Shown: positions 42,219-53,154, numbered from the stretch's first letter. The stretch: 64,000 nucleotides of DNA from JACVRW01 sp963746825 (GCA_963746825.1 CAVVCU010000005.1:124001-188000), one strand, 5' to 3'. The notes: generated by a model not told the origin, from the letters alone. Made by a program: numbers and translations.

Positions 42219-42791
42219 GTGGAGCTGACCCCCTGCATCGTCCAGGACTCGCGCAGCGGCGAGGTCCTGACCCTGGCCTACATGAACGAGGAGGCGCTCG
42301 AGCGCACGCGCGCGAGCGGCGAGATGTGGTTCTGGTCGCGCTCGCGCGGGGAGCTGTGGCACAAGGGCGAGACCTCCGGGAACGTGCAGCGCCTCCGAGC
42401 CCTGCGCTACGACTGCGACAACGACGCCTTCGTCGCGCTGGTCGAGCCCGCGGGGCCGGCCTGCCACACCGGCGAGCGCACCTGCTTCTACCGCGGCGAC
42501 ATGCAGCCGGCTCCCGCCGAGGCCCTCCCCGGTCTCGAGCGCACGATCGCCGAGCGCCGGGCGGCCGACCCGGGCGAGAGCTACACGGCCAGGCTGCTCT
42601 CCGATCCGGCTCAGATCGGGGAGAAGGTTCAGGAGGAGGCCGAGGAGGTCGCGCGCGCGGCGCGCGAGGAAACGGACGAGCGGGTGGCCGAGGAGTCCGC
42701 CGACGTGCTCTACCACCTGGCCGTGCTGCTGGCCGCACGCGGGCTGAGCCTGTCCGACGCTTATGAGGTGCTCAATGAGCGTCGCCGTTGA
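42219..42791 (+). CDS. hisIE: bifunctional phosphoribosyl-AMP cyclohydrolase / phosphoribosyl-ATP pyrophosphatase
   Basis: A 190-residue fusion of two histidine-synthesis enzymes. Residues 1-105 are HisI (EMWFWSRSRGELWHKGETSG, then RYDCDNDAFVALV and HTGERTCFYR, the zinc and magnesium site). Residues about 110-190 are HisE (GEKVQEEAEEVARAARE, then VAEESADVLYHLAVLLA). In many Actinomycetota these are separate genes, so the fusion is worth noting. GTG 42219 is set by the promoter. The last 17 bases overlap trpE, so histidine and tryptophan genes share a transcript. Confidence 0.94.
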   Translation: MELTPCIVQDSRSGEVLTLAYMNEEALERTRASGEMWFWSRSRGELWHKGETSGNVQRLRALRYDCDNDAFVALVEPAGPACHTGERTCFYRGDMQPAPAEALPGLERTIAERRAADPGESYTARLLSDPAQIGEKVQEEAEEVARAAREETDERVAEESADVLYHLAVLLAARGLSLSDAYEVLNERRR

Positions 42792-44229
42792 CCTCGACCT
42801 GACCCCGGGCGTGGACGAGGTCCGCGAGCTGGCCCGCGAGCACAACCTCGTGCCCCTGCGCCACACCTACATCGCCGACTGCGAGACGCCCGTGTCGGCC
42901 TACCTCAAGCTGCGCGGCAGCGGGCCATCGTTCCTGCTGGAGTCGGCCGAGCAGGGCCAACGGGTGGGGCGCTGGTCGTTCCTGGGCTTTCGCCCGCGCG
43001 CGACCCTGCGCATGAGCCTCGGCGATCACCCCGACCCCTACCAGCACGCGGCCGACGAGCTCGGGCGCTATCGGATCGCGCCGCTCGCCGGCCTCCCACC
43101 CTTCGCCGGCGGGGCGGTGGGCCTGTTCGGCTACGACCTGGCGCGCAGCGCGGAGCCGACCGTGGGCTCGCCCAACCCCGACGAGGTGGGGCTCCCCGAC
43201 CTGGCGCTGATGATCACCGACGTGCTGGTGGCCTTCGACCACCTGCGCCACGAGGTGACCATCCTGGCCAACGTGTTCACCGACGACGACCTCGAGGCCT
43301 CCTACGAGGCGGCGACGGCCACGATCGCCGAGGTCAAGGAGACGCTGGCCGGCCCCGTCCCGCAGTCCGGGGCGGGCAAGCAGGAGCCGCCCGAGTTCTC
43401 CTCGAATCTGGGCCCGGAGGGATACGCCGCCGCGGTCGAGCGCACGATCGAGTACATCCGCGCCGGCGACGCCTACCAGGTGGTCCCCTCCCAGCGCTGG
43501 ACGGCGAACTGCCCGGTGGAGGCGTTCTCCATCTACCGCGGCCTGCGCGCGATCAACCCCAGCCCCTACATGTACTTCCTCGACTTCGAGGACTTCCAGA
43601 TCGCCGGGGCGTCGCCGGAGTCGCTCGTCAAGGTGGATGGTGACCGCCACGTCGAGCTGCGGCCCATCGCCGGCACGCGCCCCCATACGGGCACCGATCA
43701 CCAGCAGATCGCCGACGAGCTGCTCGCCGACGCCAAGGAGCGCGCCGAGCACGTGATGCTCGTGGACCTGGGGCGCAACGACCTCGGCCGGGTCTGCGAG
43801 TACGGCAGCGTGGAGGTCGACGAGCTGATGGCCGTCGAGGCCTACTCGCACGTGATCCACATCGTCTCGTCGGTTTCCGGGCGCCTGCGCGCCGGGGTCA
43901 CGCCCATGGACGCGCTGCGGGCCACGCTGCCCGCGGGGACGCTCTCGGGCGCTCCCAAGATCCGTGCCATGCAGATCATCGACGAGCTCGAGCCGGTCAA
44001 GCGCGGTCCCTACGGCGGCGCGGTGGGCTACCTCTCCTACACCGGCGACCTCGACACCTGCATCAACATCCGCGCCACCTTCGTGCGCGACGGCAAGGCC
44101 TACCTGCAGGCCGGCGGCGGGATCGTCGCGGACTCCGATCCGGCCTACGAGAACCGCGAGTCCGAGGCCAAGGCGGGCGCGGTGATGGATGCCATCCGGC
44201 TGGCGTGCGCACAGGCGGATTGGGCATGA
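42775..44229 (+). CDS. trpE: anthranilate synthase component I
   Basis: A 484-residue enzyme that makes anthranilate from chorismate with ammonia delivered by TrpG. The chorismate-binding domain has the IAGASPESLVKVDGD and RPIAGTRPHTG motifs, the HVMLVDLGRNDLGRV block and PAGTLSGAPKIRAMQIIDEL. The N-terminal domain begins HNLVPLRHTYIADCETPVSA and carries LLESAEQGQRVGRWSF, part of the tryptophan feedback site. ATG 42775 is inside hisIE. It overlaps trpG (ATGA). Confidence 0.96.
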   Translation: MSVAVDLDLTPGVDEVRELAREHNLVPLRHTYIADCETPVSAYLKLRGSGPSFLLESAEQGQRVGRWSFLGFRPRATLRMSLGDHPDPYQHAADELGRYRIAPLAGLPPFAGGAVGLFGYDLARSAEPTVGSPNPDEVGLPDLALMITDVLVAFDHLRHEVTILANVFTDDDLEASYEAATATIAEVKETLAGPVPQSGAGKQEPPEFSSNLGPEGYAAAVERTIEYIRAGDAYQVVPSQRWTANCPVEAFSIYRGLRAINPSPYMYFLDFEDFQIAGASPESLVKVDGDRHVELRPIAGTRPHTGTDHQQIADELLADAKERAEHVMLVDLGRNDLGRVCEYGSVEVDELMAVEAYSHVIHIVSSVSGRLRAGVTPMDALRATLPAGTLSGAPKIRAMQIIDELEPVKRGPYGGAVGYLSYTGDLDTCINIRATFVRDGKAYLQAGGGIVADSDPAYENRESEAKAGAVMDAIRLACAQADWA

Positions 44230-44783
44230 GGACCCTCGTCGTAGATAACTACGACTCCTTCACCTACAACCTGGTCCAGTACCTGGGGGAGCTGGGTGCG
44301 GAGGTGGAGGTGATACGCAACGACCGCGACGACCTGCTCGAGCGCGAGCCCGACCGGGTGATCGTCTCGCCCGGCCCCTGCACGCCCAACGAGGCCGGCC
44401 TGTCGATGCCGGCGGTGCGCCACTACGGCGAGCGCGGCACCCCGGTGCTGGGGGTCTGCCTCGGCCACCAGTCGATGGCTCAGGAGTTCGGCGGGCGGGT
44501 GGTGCGCGGCGAGCCGGTGCACGGCAAGACCGCGGTGATGGAGCACGACGGCAGGACGATCTACGCCGGCCTGGAATCTCCGCTCGTGGTGGGGCGCTAC
44601 CACTCGCTCGTGGTCGACTCCGAGGACCTGCCGGACACCCTCCAGGTGTCCGCCCGGGCCGGAGACGTGATCATGGGGCTGCGTCACTCGGAGCTGCCGA
44701 TCGAGGGCGTCCAGTTCCATCCCGAGTCGGTGCTCACGCCGCACGGCAAGCAGATGCTTCGCAACTTCCTCTCCGCAGAGTGA
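44226..44783 (+). CDS. trpG: anthranilate synthase component II (glutamine amidotransferase)
   Basis: A 185-residue class I glutamine amidotransferase. The catalytic triad is C78 in GVCLGHQ, H165 and E167 in QFHPESV. It supplies ammonia to TrpE; in many bacteria the same protein also serves para-aminobenzoate synthase, and no separate pabA is seen here. It overlaps trpE and trpD by four bases each, so the three products are made together. Confidence 0.95.
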   Translation: MRTLVVDNYDSFTYNLVQYLGELGAEVEVIRNDRDDLLEREPDRVIVSPGPCTPNEAGLSMPAVRHYGERGTPVLGVCLGHQSMAQEFGGRVVRGEPVHGKTAVMEHDGRTIYAGLESPLVVGRYHSLVVDSEDLPDTLQVSARAGDVIMGLRHSELPIEGVQFHPESVLTPHGKQMLRNFLSAE

Positions 44784-45797
44784 GCAACAACCCCGTTCTG
44801 ACCGAGGCCATCGACCGGGTGGCCGCCGGCCAAGACCTGGCCGCCCCAGAGGCCTCTCGCGTGCTGCGCGAGGTGATGGAGGGGCGGGCCTCCGAAGCCG
44901 AGACCGCGGGCCTGCTCGTGGGGCTGCGCACCAAAGGCGAGACGGTTCACGAGATCGCCGGCCTGGCGGCGGCGATGCGCAGCCTGGCCCTGCGGGTGGA
45001 CGCGGGCGACGACCTGGTCGACACCGCGGGCACCGGCGGCGGGCGGCCGACGTTCAACGTGTCCACCACCGCGGCCTTCATCGCCGCGGGGGCCGGCTGC
45101 CGGGTGGCCAAGCACGGCAACCGCTCGGCCACCAGCCAGTGCGGGTCGGCCGACGTGCTCGAGGCGCTCGGTGCGCGCATCGAGCTCGACCCCGCCGAGG
45201 TGGCCCACAGCATCGAGACGGTTGGGTTCGGCTTCATGTTCGCTCCCAAGCACCACGCGGCGATGAAGCACGTGGTTCCCGTGCGCAAGGCGCTGGGCGT
45301 TCGCACGGTCTTCAACTTCCTCGGTCCGCTCACCAACCCGGCGGGCGCGCGGCGCCAGGTGATCGGGGTGTCCGACCCCTCGCGGCTCGAGACGATGGCC
45401 GCTGCGCTCGGCGAGCTCGGCACCGACAGGGCCCTGGTAGTGTCGAGCGCCGATGGCCTGGACGAGTTCTCGGTCTCGGGCGCAACCCGGGTGGTCGAGC
45501 TGAGAGAAGGCGAGCTGGCCACCTACGAGGTCACGCCGGAGGAGGTCGGCCTCGAGCGGGCTTCTGACGGTGCGGTGGGCGCGGGAACCCCCGACGCCAA
45601 CGCCCGATGTGCTGCGTCGCGTCCTCGACGGCGAGCCGGGTACCGAGCGCTCGCTGGCCCTCATCAACGCGGCGGCCGCGATCTACGTGAGCGGCAGGGC
45701 CGCCTCGCTCAGCGCGGGCGTGGAGAGCGCGCGCGACGCGGTCGACTCCGGCGCCGCCGCCTCCGTCCTCGAGCGCTACCTCGAGCTCGCGCGATGA
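44780..45797 (+). CDS. trpD: anthranilate phosphoribosyltransferase, with one frameshift
   Basis: About 338 residues once joined. It transfers phosphoribose to anthranilate. Key segments are VDTAGTGGGRPTFNVSTTAA, KHGNRSATSQCGSADVLEAL, FMFAPKHHAAMKHVVPVRKA and FNFLGPLTNPAG. Near 45603-45607 one extra C shifts the frame; afterwards DVLRRVLDGEPGTERSLALI and the C-terminus continue in another frame to the stop at 45797. Without the correction the frame runs on into trpC as a false fusion. The break is likely a sequence error because the pathway is otherwise complete. Confidence 0.92.
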
Positions 45798-46591
45798 GCA
45801 TTCGCCTGGAAGAGCTGGTCGGCGCCACGCGCGAGGCCGTTCACCGCCGAAAGAGGGAGCGCCCGCTGGCGGAGGTAGAGCGCGACGCCGGGGCCCGCCC
45901 CGAGGGCATGCCCTTCGCCGAGGCCCTGTCGCGTCCCGGAACGTCCCTGATCGCCGAGCACAAGCGGCGCTCCCCCTCGGCCGGCGCGATCCGCGAGGAC
46001 GCGAGCTGCGGCGAGCTCGTTGAGGCCTACGAGCGCGGCGGGGCGGCGGCCGTGTCGGTGCTCACCGAGGAGGCCCACTTCGGCGGCTCGCTCGCGGACC
46101 TGCGCGAAGCGCGTGCCGCCATCCACCTGCCGATCCTGCGCAAGGACTTCACGATCGACCCCTACCAGCTCTACGAGGCCAAGGCGGCGGGCGCGGACGC
46201 CGTGCTGCTCGTGGTGGGCTCGATGGAGCCCGAGGAGCTCGGCGCGCTGCTCAACGAGGCGTGGGGGCTCGACCTCGACGCGATCGTCGAGGTGTCGACC
46301 GAGGAGGAGCTCGCCACGGCGCTCGAATGGGACGTCGACGTGCTCGGGATCAACAACCGCAACCTCGAGGACTTCTCGGTCGACATCGAGCGCACCTTCG
46401 ACCTGCTCCACGACGTTCCCACCGGCAAGGTGGTGGTGTCGGAGTCGGGCATCAACACCCGCGAGCAGATCGAGGCGCTGGAGGAGGTCGGAGTCGACGC
46501 CGTGCTGATCGGAGAGATCCTGATGCGGGCTCCCGATCCCGAGGCCGCGGTGCGCGAATTGGCCGGCGCCGAGGAACCCACGCAGGCCTAG
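45794..46591 (+). CDS. trpC: indole-3-glycerol phosphate synthase
   Basis: A 265-residue TIM-barrel enzyme that closes the indole ring. Diagnostic motifs are SLIAEHKRRSPSAGAI, VSVLTEEAHFGGSLADL, LRKDFTIDPYQLYEAKAAGA and VLGINNRNLEDFSVDIER, with SESGINTREQIEALEEVGV near the end. ATG 45794 overlaps the corrected trpD stop. A GC-rich hairpin follows directly after the stop codon, and the next gene has its own promoter, so this is the end of the first trp transcription unit. Confidence 0.95.
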   Translation: MSIRLEELVGATREAVHRRKRERPLAEVERDAGARPEGMPFAEALSRPGTSLIAEHKRRSPSAGAIREDASCGELVEAYERGGAAAVSVLTEEAHFGGSLADLREARAAIHLPILRKDFTIDPYQLYEAKAAGADAVLLVVGSMEPEELGALLNEAWGLDLDAIVEVSTEEELATALEWDVDVLGINNRNLEDFSVDIERTFDLLHDVPTGKVVVSESGINTREQIEALEEVGVDAVLIGEILMRAPDPEAAVRELAGAEEPTQA

Positions 46592-46609
46592 GGCCCGCCC
46601 GGCCGGGCC
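46592..46609 (+). terminator. hairpin directly after trpC
   Basis: GGCCCG, a six-base loop and CGGGCC form a perfect stem starting at the base after the trpC stop. No T-tract; it may weaken read-through into moxR. Confidence 0.45.
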
Positions 46610-46624
46610 AAATCAACCTATCCC

Positions 46625-46630
46625 TAACAT
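46625..46630 (+). promoter_or_regulatory. -10 element before moxR
   Basis: TAACAT lies 9 bases before ATG 46640 in a locally AT-rich stretch; a GGGGAAG just before the ATG could act as a weak ribosome binding site. Confidence 0.45.
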
Positions 46631-46639
46631 GGGGAAGCG

Positions 46640-47590
<951 letters not shown>

Positions 47591-47593
47591 CCC

Positions 47594-48745
47594 ATGGTGG
47601 GGTCCGCGGCGGGGCTGGTCCGGCCACTGACCATCGTGGTGCTGGGGGTGCTCCTGTGCCTGGCCGCCGCGACCTTCGACAGCGCATCGCTCTACGTTCC
47701 CGGGGTCGGCCTCGTCGCGATCGCGCTGGTGGCCACCGCCTGGGTGCTGATGGCCGCGAGCGGCGCGGCGATCAAGCGCCGTGCCGGCCCCCACACGGTG
47801 ACCGAGGAGCAGCCGTACCCGCTGCGCGTGGAGATGCTCTCCGGGATCGTGCCGCCGCCGGGAGGTGAGCTGATCGAGCCGCTGCTCGGCTGGCCCGTGC
47901 CGATAGCCGGGCGCTGGTCGCGCAGGGTGCGCATCAACGTGCGGTTCTCGCGCCGCGGCCGGCGGGTGCTCGAACCGGGGCGCCTGCTGATCCGCGACCC
48001 CCTGCGCGTGTTCTCGCGCGAGATCGTCGGCGAGGGCCATGACGAGGTGCTGGTGCTGCCGCGCATCGAGCCGGTGACCGCCCCCGGGGGAAGCGGGGCT
48101 GGGGCCGGGGACCACGGCGGGCAGGGGATCGACCCCGGCGTGTTGGGCCGGCGTCTCGACGCATCGCTGGCCGAGCTCGAGATCGACGGCCTGCGCCCGT
48201 ATCGCGAGGGCGCCCCGGCGTCGCGGATCCACTGGCTCTCGGTGGCGCGCCGGGGCGAGATGCTCGAGCGGCGCCTTGTCGCCGAGCTCGACTCCGCTCC
48301 CCTGATCGTGGTGGACCCGTCCGCGCCCTCGGGCGAGGAGGGGCTCGACAAGGCGGTGAGGGCCGCGGCGTCGCTGTGCGTGCACCTGGCCGGCGAGGGC
48401 GGCTGCGCGGTGCTCTTGCCCGGGGAGCGGCGGCCCATCGAGATCGGCCGCGACATGGGGGCCTGGCCCGCCGTGCACGTGCGCCTCGCCCTGGTGGAGT
48501 CCGGCTCGCCGCCGCCCGCCTCGACGCTCGGTCCCCGCGGCGGCGCGGTGATCTGGGTCACGGGCGCCGATCTGCGCAGCGCCCCGCGGGCGCTCGAGCG
48601 CCTGCCGGCCGGGGCTCGCATCGTGGTCTCGCCGTCCGCGCTGCCCGGGGTGCGCCCATTGTTCGAGGTCGCCGAGTGCACCGGCTGCCTGGTGGAGCGC
48701 GTGCGCCGGATGGCCCCCGTCGGGGCCGGCAGGGCGGCGGCATGA
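47594..48745 (+). CDS. DUF58 domain membrane protein
   Basis: A 383-residue protein with two N-terminal helices (about residues 9-27 and 36-55) and a C-terminal DUF58 domain recognised by EIDGLRPYREGAPASRIHWL with the following SVARRGEMLERRLVAE. DUF58 proteins have a vWA-like fold and work with MoxR ATPases; the details of their action on the cell envelope are not known. It lies in the moxR-DUF58-transglutaminase cluster, overlapping the next gene by four bases. Confidence 0.88.
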   Translation: MVGSAAGLVRPLTIVVLGVLLCLAAATFDSASLYVPGVGLVAIALVATAWVLMAASGAAIKRRAGPHTVTEEQPYPLRVEMLSGIVPPPGGELIEPLLGWPVPIAGRWSRRVRINVRFSRRGRRVLEPGRLLIRDPLRVFSREIVGEGHDEVLVLPRIEPVTAPGGSGAGAGDHGGQGIDPGVLGRRLDASLAELEIDGLRPYREGAPASRIHWLSVARRGEMLERRLVAELDSAPLIVVDPSAPSGEEGLDKAVRAAASLCVHLAGEGGCAVLLPGERRPIEIGRDMGAWPAVHVRLALVESGSPPPASTLGPRGGAVIWVTGADLRSAPRALERLPAGARIVVSPSALPGVRPLFEVAECTGCLVERVRRMAPVGAGRAAA

Positions 48746-51175
48746 GCCCGCAGCTGCGCCAGCCGGCCACCGCCGCGGCCGGCGCTTCCGCACCCGCCAC
48801 CGTGCGGCCTGCGCCCGTGTCGGCGGCGGAAACCGGCGAGCACTGGATCATCTGGCTTCGCCTGGCCGCCTTCGTCGCGCTGGCGGCCTACGCCGCCGGC
48901 CACTGGTCGCTGCTGGTGGAGGGCGCATCAATTGGGCGGACCCTGCTCGTGGTGCTGGTGGCCACCGGCGGCGCGCTCGCTCTGATCCCGCTGGGTCAGC
49001 CTCCGGTGCGCGGCAAGCTGAGCGCCCGGCTGGGCGATCGCCCGCGCGCCGCCGGTGCCGCGCTCGCGGCGGCCGCGCTGGTGATCGGCGTGGCGACGAT
49101 CGCGCTCGGGCTCGGCGCGGCCGGGCTGCCGCTGCGCCTGCTGGGCCCCGAGAACTGGTCCGAGCTGGCCGACGGGCTCGATCGCGGCCTGTCCGGTGTG
49201 CAGAGCGTCGACTGGCCCTACGACGGTCCCGACGAGTGGATCCGCCTGACCATCCTGCTGGGAGCGCCGCTGCTGCTCGGTCTGGCTGCCCTGGTGGCCT
49301 TCTTTCCCGCCCGCCGCGGCCGCACCCTGCTGCACAGCATCGGACTGGTGCTTCTGCTGGTGGCCTACGGCACCGCGGTGACCGAGCACGATCCGGGCGA
49401 GCCGCTGCTGCGGGGGCTCGTGCTGCTGTTGCTGGTCGGCGCGTGGCTGTGGCTGCCGCGCATGGGACGCCGCGACGCGCTGGTCGGCGCGGCCGCCGTG
49501 GTGTTGATGGGACTGCTCTCGCTGCCCGCCGCGGCCGCTCTCGACGCCGAACGCGCCTGGTGGAACTACCGCGCCTGGGACTGGTTTGGCTCGGGCAAGG
49601 CGATCACCTTCGACTGGACGCACGAGTACGGCCCGCTCGACTGGCCGCGCGAGGGCACCACGCTGCTCAACGTCCGCTCCGACCGGCCCCACTACTGGAA
49701 GGCGGAGACCCTCGACGCCTTCGACGGCCTGCGCTGGTTTCGCTCGCCCCAGCCCGACCGCAGCGACGTCGGGTCCGAGCTGCCCATCCCGTTCGAGCCC
49801 CGCGGCCCCTCCTGGGAGCTGTTCGAGATGAATCCGCGCTGGGACGAGGAGATCGACGTGACCGTGCGCTCGCTGACCACCGACCTGGTGGTGGGGGCCG
49901 GGACGATCTACCGAGTCGACGGCACGCCGCACAGCATCAGCGGCGACGGGACGGCGCGCGTCCAGGGAGAGCCCCTCGAGAAGGGCGACACCTACACCGT
50001 CGCCACCTACGCGCCCAATCCGACCCAGCGGCAGATGCGCCAGTCGAGCACCGGGGCCTACGGCTACCCGGGCGACTTCATCCAGTACACCCGCGTCTAC
50101 CTGCCGGACCGAGGCGACGACGCCCGCGAGGGCACGGGGCGGGCCGGCGACGCCGCGCGCACCGCCGCCCTGGGCCTGGAGCAGCCGCTCGACGTTCCCC
50201 TGCGCGGCGAGACGCTCTCCGGAGAGTCCGACGCCGACCAGATCCTGCGCCGCTCGCGCTACGGCGACATGTACCGCCTGGCACTCGAGTGGACACAGGG
50301 CGCCGACACCAACTACGACCTCGTCAAGGCCGTCGAGCGCAACCTCCAGGAGGAGTACATCTACTCCGAGCGGGTGCCCACGCGGCCGATCCCCCTCAAC
50401 GGGTTTCTGTTCGAGGACCGGCGCGGCTACTGCCAGCAGTTCTCCGGCACGATGGCGCTGATGCTGCGCATGCTCGGGGTGCCGACCCGGGTCGCGGCCG
50501 GCTTCTCGCCGGGCTCCTACAACCGCGACACCGGCGAGTACCGCGATTCGCGACCTCGACGCGCACTCGTGGGTCGAGGTCTACTTCACCGGTATCGGGT
50601 GGGTGCCGTTCGACCCGACGCCCACCGCCGCGCCGGCCGAGAGCCAGTCCGCCGCGGCGGCCGCGAGCGCGGCCAGCGCCGGCGCCGGCGAGGTCGCCAA
50701 CCCGCGCGGCGGCGTGGCCGCGGAGCGCGTGACGCCGGACGGCGCGATCGCCACCGACGACGACGGCACGCCGGACTGGGTGATCCCGGTCCTCGTCCTG
50801 CTGGCGCTGACGGTCGCGGGCGGAACGGCCTGGTACGTCGTGCGCCTGGTCCGTGTCCGGCACGGCCTCTCACCCGAGCAGCTCGCCTCCGCCCAGCTCG
50901 CCGAGCTGCGCCGGGCCCTCGATCGCCTCGACTGGAGGGTGCCGGCGGCCACCACGCTGCTCGGCCTCGAGCGCCGGCTGCTGCGCAGCGCGGGCCCTCA
51001 CTCCGCCGGCTACGCGCGCCGGCTGCGCGAGCACCGCTACGACCCGCGCAGCCCCGAGGCGCCCGGTCGCGCCGAGCGCCGGGCCCTGCGGCGCGAGCTC
51101 ACGGCCCGGGGCGGCCTGCGCGGGCGCCTGCTCGGCCTCTTCGCCATTCCTCCGGGCGGCCCGCGTCCGCTCTAG
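48742..51175 (+). CDS. transglutaminase-like membrane protein (DUF3488/TgpA type), with one frameshift
   Basis: About 810 residues once joined. The N-terminal half has six or so membrane helices (the DUF3488 region), followed by a periplasmic transglutaminase-like domain with the Cys in RRGYCQQFSGTMALMLRMLG (Cys564), the His in DLDAHSWVEVYF and the Asp in GIGWVPFDPTPT. A last helix (near PDWVIPVLVLLALTVAGGTA) and a DUF4129-like tail close it. A single extra base near 50543-50546 shifts the frame between Cys and His, probably an error. The domain may act as a cysteine protease or transglutaminase in the envelope. Confidence 0.88.
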
Positions 51176-51176
51176 A

Positions 51177-51194
51177 CCGCGCCTTTTTACGCGG
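51177..51194 (+). terminator. hairpin with T-rich loop after the transglutaminase gene
   Basis: CCGCG (51177-51181) and CGCGG (51190-51194) flank a loop with five T. It begins one base after the stop codon and precedes the htrA promoter. Confidence 0.45.
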
Positions 51195-51211
51195 CTCTAA
51201 GGTTGCCCCTC

Positions 51212-51217
51212 TAGAAA
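51212..51217 (+). promoter_or_regulatory. -10 element before htrA
   Basis: TAGAAA is exactly 7 bases before ATG 51225, the leaderless-type spacing; the gene is therefore probably a separate unit from the moxR trio. Confidence 0.55.
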
Positions 51218-51224
51218 GAGACTC

Positions 51225-52472
51225 ATGAATCCGGTCCTTGCCCCTGAAAAGCAGCGCTCCACGGCGTCGAACCTGATCGCCGGAGTGCTCGGCGGGCTGA
51301 TCGTTCTGATCGCCGGGGCGATCCTGATCGCCACCGACGTGATCGACACCGGGGATTCGCGGACGGTCGTCCGCCAGCCCTCCATCACGCAGCCCGCTTC
51401 CGATCCCTCCGCGACCGACGGCGGGCGCACGGTGCAGGACATCTACCGCGACGAGGGCTCGAGCGTTGCCTTCATCGAGGCCGAGGGCGTCAGCGGCGAT
51501 TCGCCCCTCGGCGGAGGGCAGGGCACGGCCACCGGCTCGGGCTTCGTGGTCGACGACGACGGCACGATCCTGACCAATGCGCACGTGGTCGACGGGGCAA
51601 GCGGGGTGACGGTCTCCTTCGAGGAGGGAGGCGAGTCGATCGACGCCGAGGTCAAGGGCGTCGACGCCGACCTCGACCTGGCCGTGCTGAAGATCGACCC
51701 GAGCGAGGTCGAGGGCCTCAAGGCCATCCCGCTCGGGGATTCGGGGCAGGCCCAGGTGGGCGACCCCGTGGTGGCCATCGGCAATCCGCTCGGCTTCCAG
51801 CGCACGGTCACCACCGGCATCGTGTCCGCGCTCGGGCGCGAGATCGACGCGCCCAGCGGCTTCTCGATCTCGAACGTCATCCAGACCGACGCCTCCATCA
51901 ACCCCGGCAACTCGGGCGGTCCGCTGCTCGACGCCCAGGGTCGCGTGATCGGCATCAACTCCCAGATCGCCACCAGCGGCGGCCAGGGCTCGGTGGGCAT
52001 CGGCTTCGCCGTGCCGGTCAACGTCGCCAAGCAGGTGCTTCCGCAGCTGCGCCAGGGCCAGGAGATCGAGCGGGCCTATCTCGGCGTCCAGATGGCGGCG
52101 GTGAACGAGGAGCTCCAGGAGCAGCTCGACCTGCCCGTGGCCGAGGGCGCCCTGATCACCGAGGCCGTCGAGGGCGGTCCTGCCGCCGACGCCGGGCTTC
52201 GGGGCGGCCTCGACGCCTCCGGCGCGCCCTCCGCGGACGGCGACCTGATCGTGGCGGTCGACGGCCAGAACGTGTCCGACCCGAACGGAGTCGCCGCCGC
52301 GGTGGCCGACAAGCAGCCGGGTGACAAGGTCGAGATCGAGGTCTACCGCGGCGAGGAGACCGAGACGATCACCGTGACGCTGGGCGAGCGCCCCGAGCAG
52401 CTCGGGGGATCGACAGAGAGCGAGCAGCCGCAGGCCCCTGAGGGCGACGGCGGGGACGGGCTCTTCCCCTAG
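51225..52472 (+). CDS. HtrA/DegP-type trypsin-like serine protease with PDZ domain
   Basis: A 415-residue envelope protease. A short basic N-terminus and one helix (about residues 17-37) anchor it. The protease domain has His120 in TNAHVV, Asp151 in DLDLAVLKID and Ser230 in NPGNSGGP. A single PDZ domain spans about residues 280-385 (YLGVQMAAVNEELQEQL and GDLIVAVDGQNV). The protein probably degrades or refolds damaged exported proteins. It has its own leaderless-type promoter and stands between the envelope cluster and trpF. Confidence 0.94.
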   Translation: MNPVLAPEKQRSTASNLIAGVLGGLIVLIAGAILIATDVIDTGDSRTVVRQPSITQPASDPSATDGGRTVQDIYRDEGSSVAFIEAEGVSGDSPLGGGQGTATGSGFVVDDDGTILTNAHVVDGASGVTVSFEEGGESIDAEVKGVDADLDLAVLKIDPSEVEGLKAIPLGDSGQAQVGDPVVAIGNPLGFQRTVTTGIVSALGREIDAPSGFSISNVIQTDASINPGNSGGPLLDAQGRVIGINSQIATSGGQGSVGIGFAVPVNVAKQVLPQLRQGQEIERAYLGVQMAAVNEELQEQLDLPVAEGALITEAVEGGPAADAGLRGGLDASGAPSADGDLIVAVDGQNVSDPNGVAAAVADKQPGDKVEIEVYRGEETETITVTLGERPEQLGGSTESEQPQAPEGDGGDGLFP

Positions 52473-52506
52473 ACCGAACGGCGCGGCGCCTGCGACCATT
52501 GGCGCG

Positions 52507-53154
52507 ATGACCCGCGTGAAGATCTGTGGAGTGAGCGACCCGGTCGACGCCCGCCGGGTGGCCGACCTGGGGGCTTGGGCGCTGGGCATGATCTTCTGGG
52601 CTCCCAGCCCGCGGGCGTGCCCACTCGATGCGGCGGAGCAGATCGCCGCCGAGCAGCGCCGGCGCCTCGAGCTTGCCGGCGTGTTCGTGAACGCCAGCCT
52701 CGACGAGGTGGCCGACACGGCCGACCGCTGCCGGCTCAGCCTCCTGCAGCTGCACGGCGACGAGGGCCCGGCCTACTGCCGCGAGGCCGCTCGCCGCACG
52801 GGCGCCAAGGTGATCAAGGCCGTGCGCGTTCGCAATGCGGCCCAGGTCCGGGACCTGGGGCGCTTCGCCACCGATTATCACCTGCTCGACGCCTACTCCC
52901 CGCGCGCCCCCGGGGGTACGGGGGAGAGCTTCGACTGGGAGCTTGCTCGCCTGCATCCGAGCACGCCGCCCGTGGTGCTCTCGGGCGGCCTGACGCCGGG
53001 GAACGTGGGCGAGGCGATCGCCTACGCCCACCCGTTCGCCGTCGACGTGGCCAGCGGCACCGAGGCCGAGCCCGGCCGCAAGGACCCGGCCAAGCTGGAG
53101 GCCTTCTTCGCCGCTGTCGAGGCCGCCGACGTGCACAGCGGAGCGGCCGCGTGA
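52507..53154 (+). CDS. trpF: phosphoribosylanthranilate isomerase
   Basis: A 215-residue TIM-barrel enzyme that performs the Amadori rearrangement in tryptophan synthesis. It starts with TRVKICGVSDPVDARRVADL (the Cys base) and shows LQLHGDEGPAYCREAARRTG, the LLDAYSPRAPGGTGESFDW phosphate loop and GGLTPGNVGEAI. It begins the second trp unit (trpF-trpB-trpA), separated from trpEGDC by four genes. A weak -10-like ACCATT lies 6 bases before the ATG. It overlaps trpB by four bases. Confidence 0.95.
   Translation: MTRVKICGVSDPVDARRVADLGAWALGMIFWAPSPRACPLDAAEQIAAEQRRRLELAGVFVNASLDEVADTADRCRLSLLQLHGDEGPAYCREAARRTGAKVIKAVRVRNAAQVRDLGRFATDYHLLDAYSPRAPGGTGESFDWELARLHPSTPPVVLSGGLTPGNVGEAIAYAHPFAVDVASGTEAEPGRKDPAKLEAFFAAVEAADVHSGAAA

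Noticed and set aside
42180..42219. trp leader peptide and attenuator before the his/trp unit
   Set aside because: The gap before hisIE is under ten bases and the -10 is 7 bases from the start, leaving no leader.
44780..46591. TrpD-TrpC fusion protein
   Set aside because: Produced by an extra base near 45605; the corrected trpD ends at 45797 and overlaps a normal trpC start.
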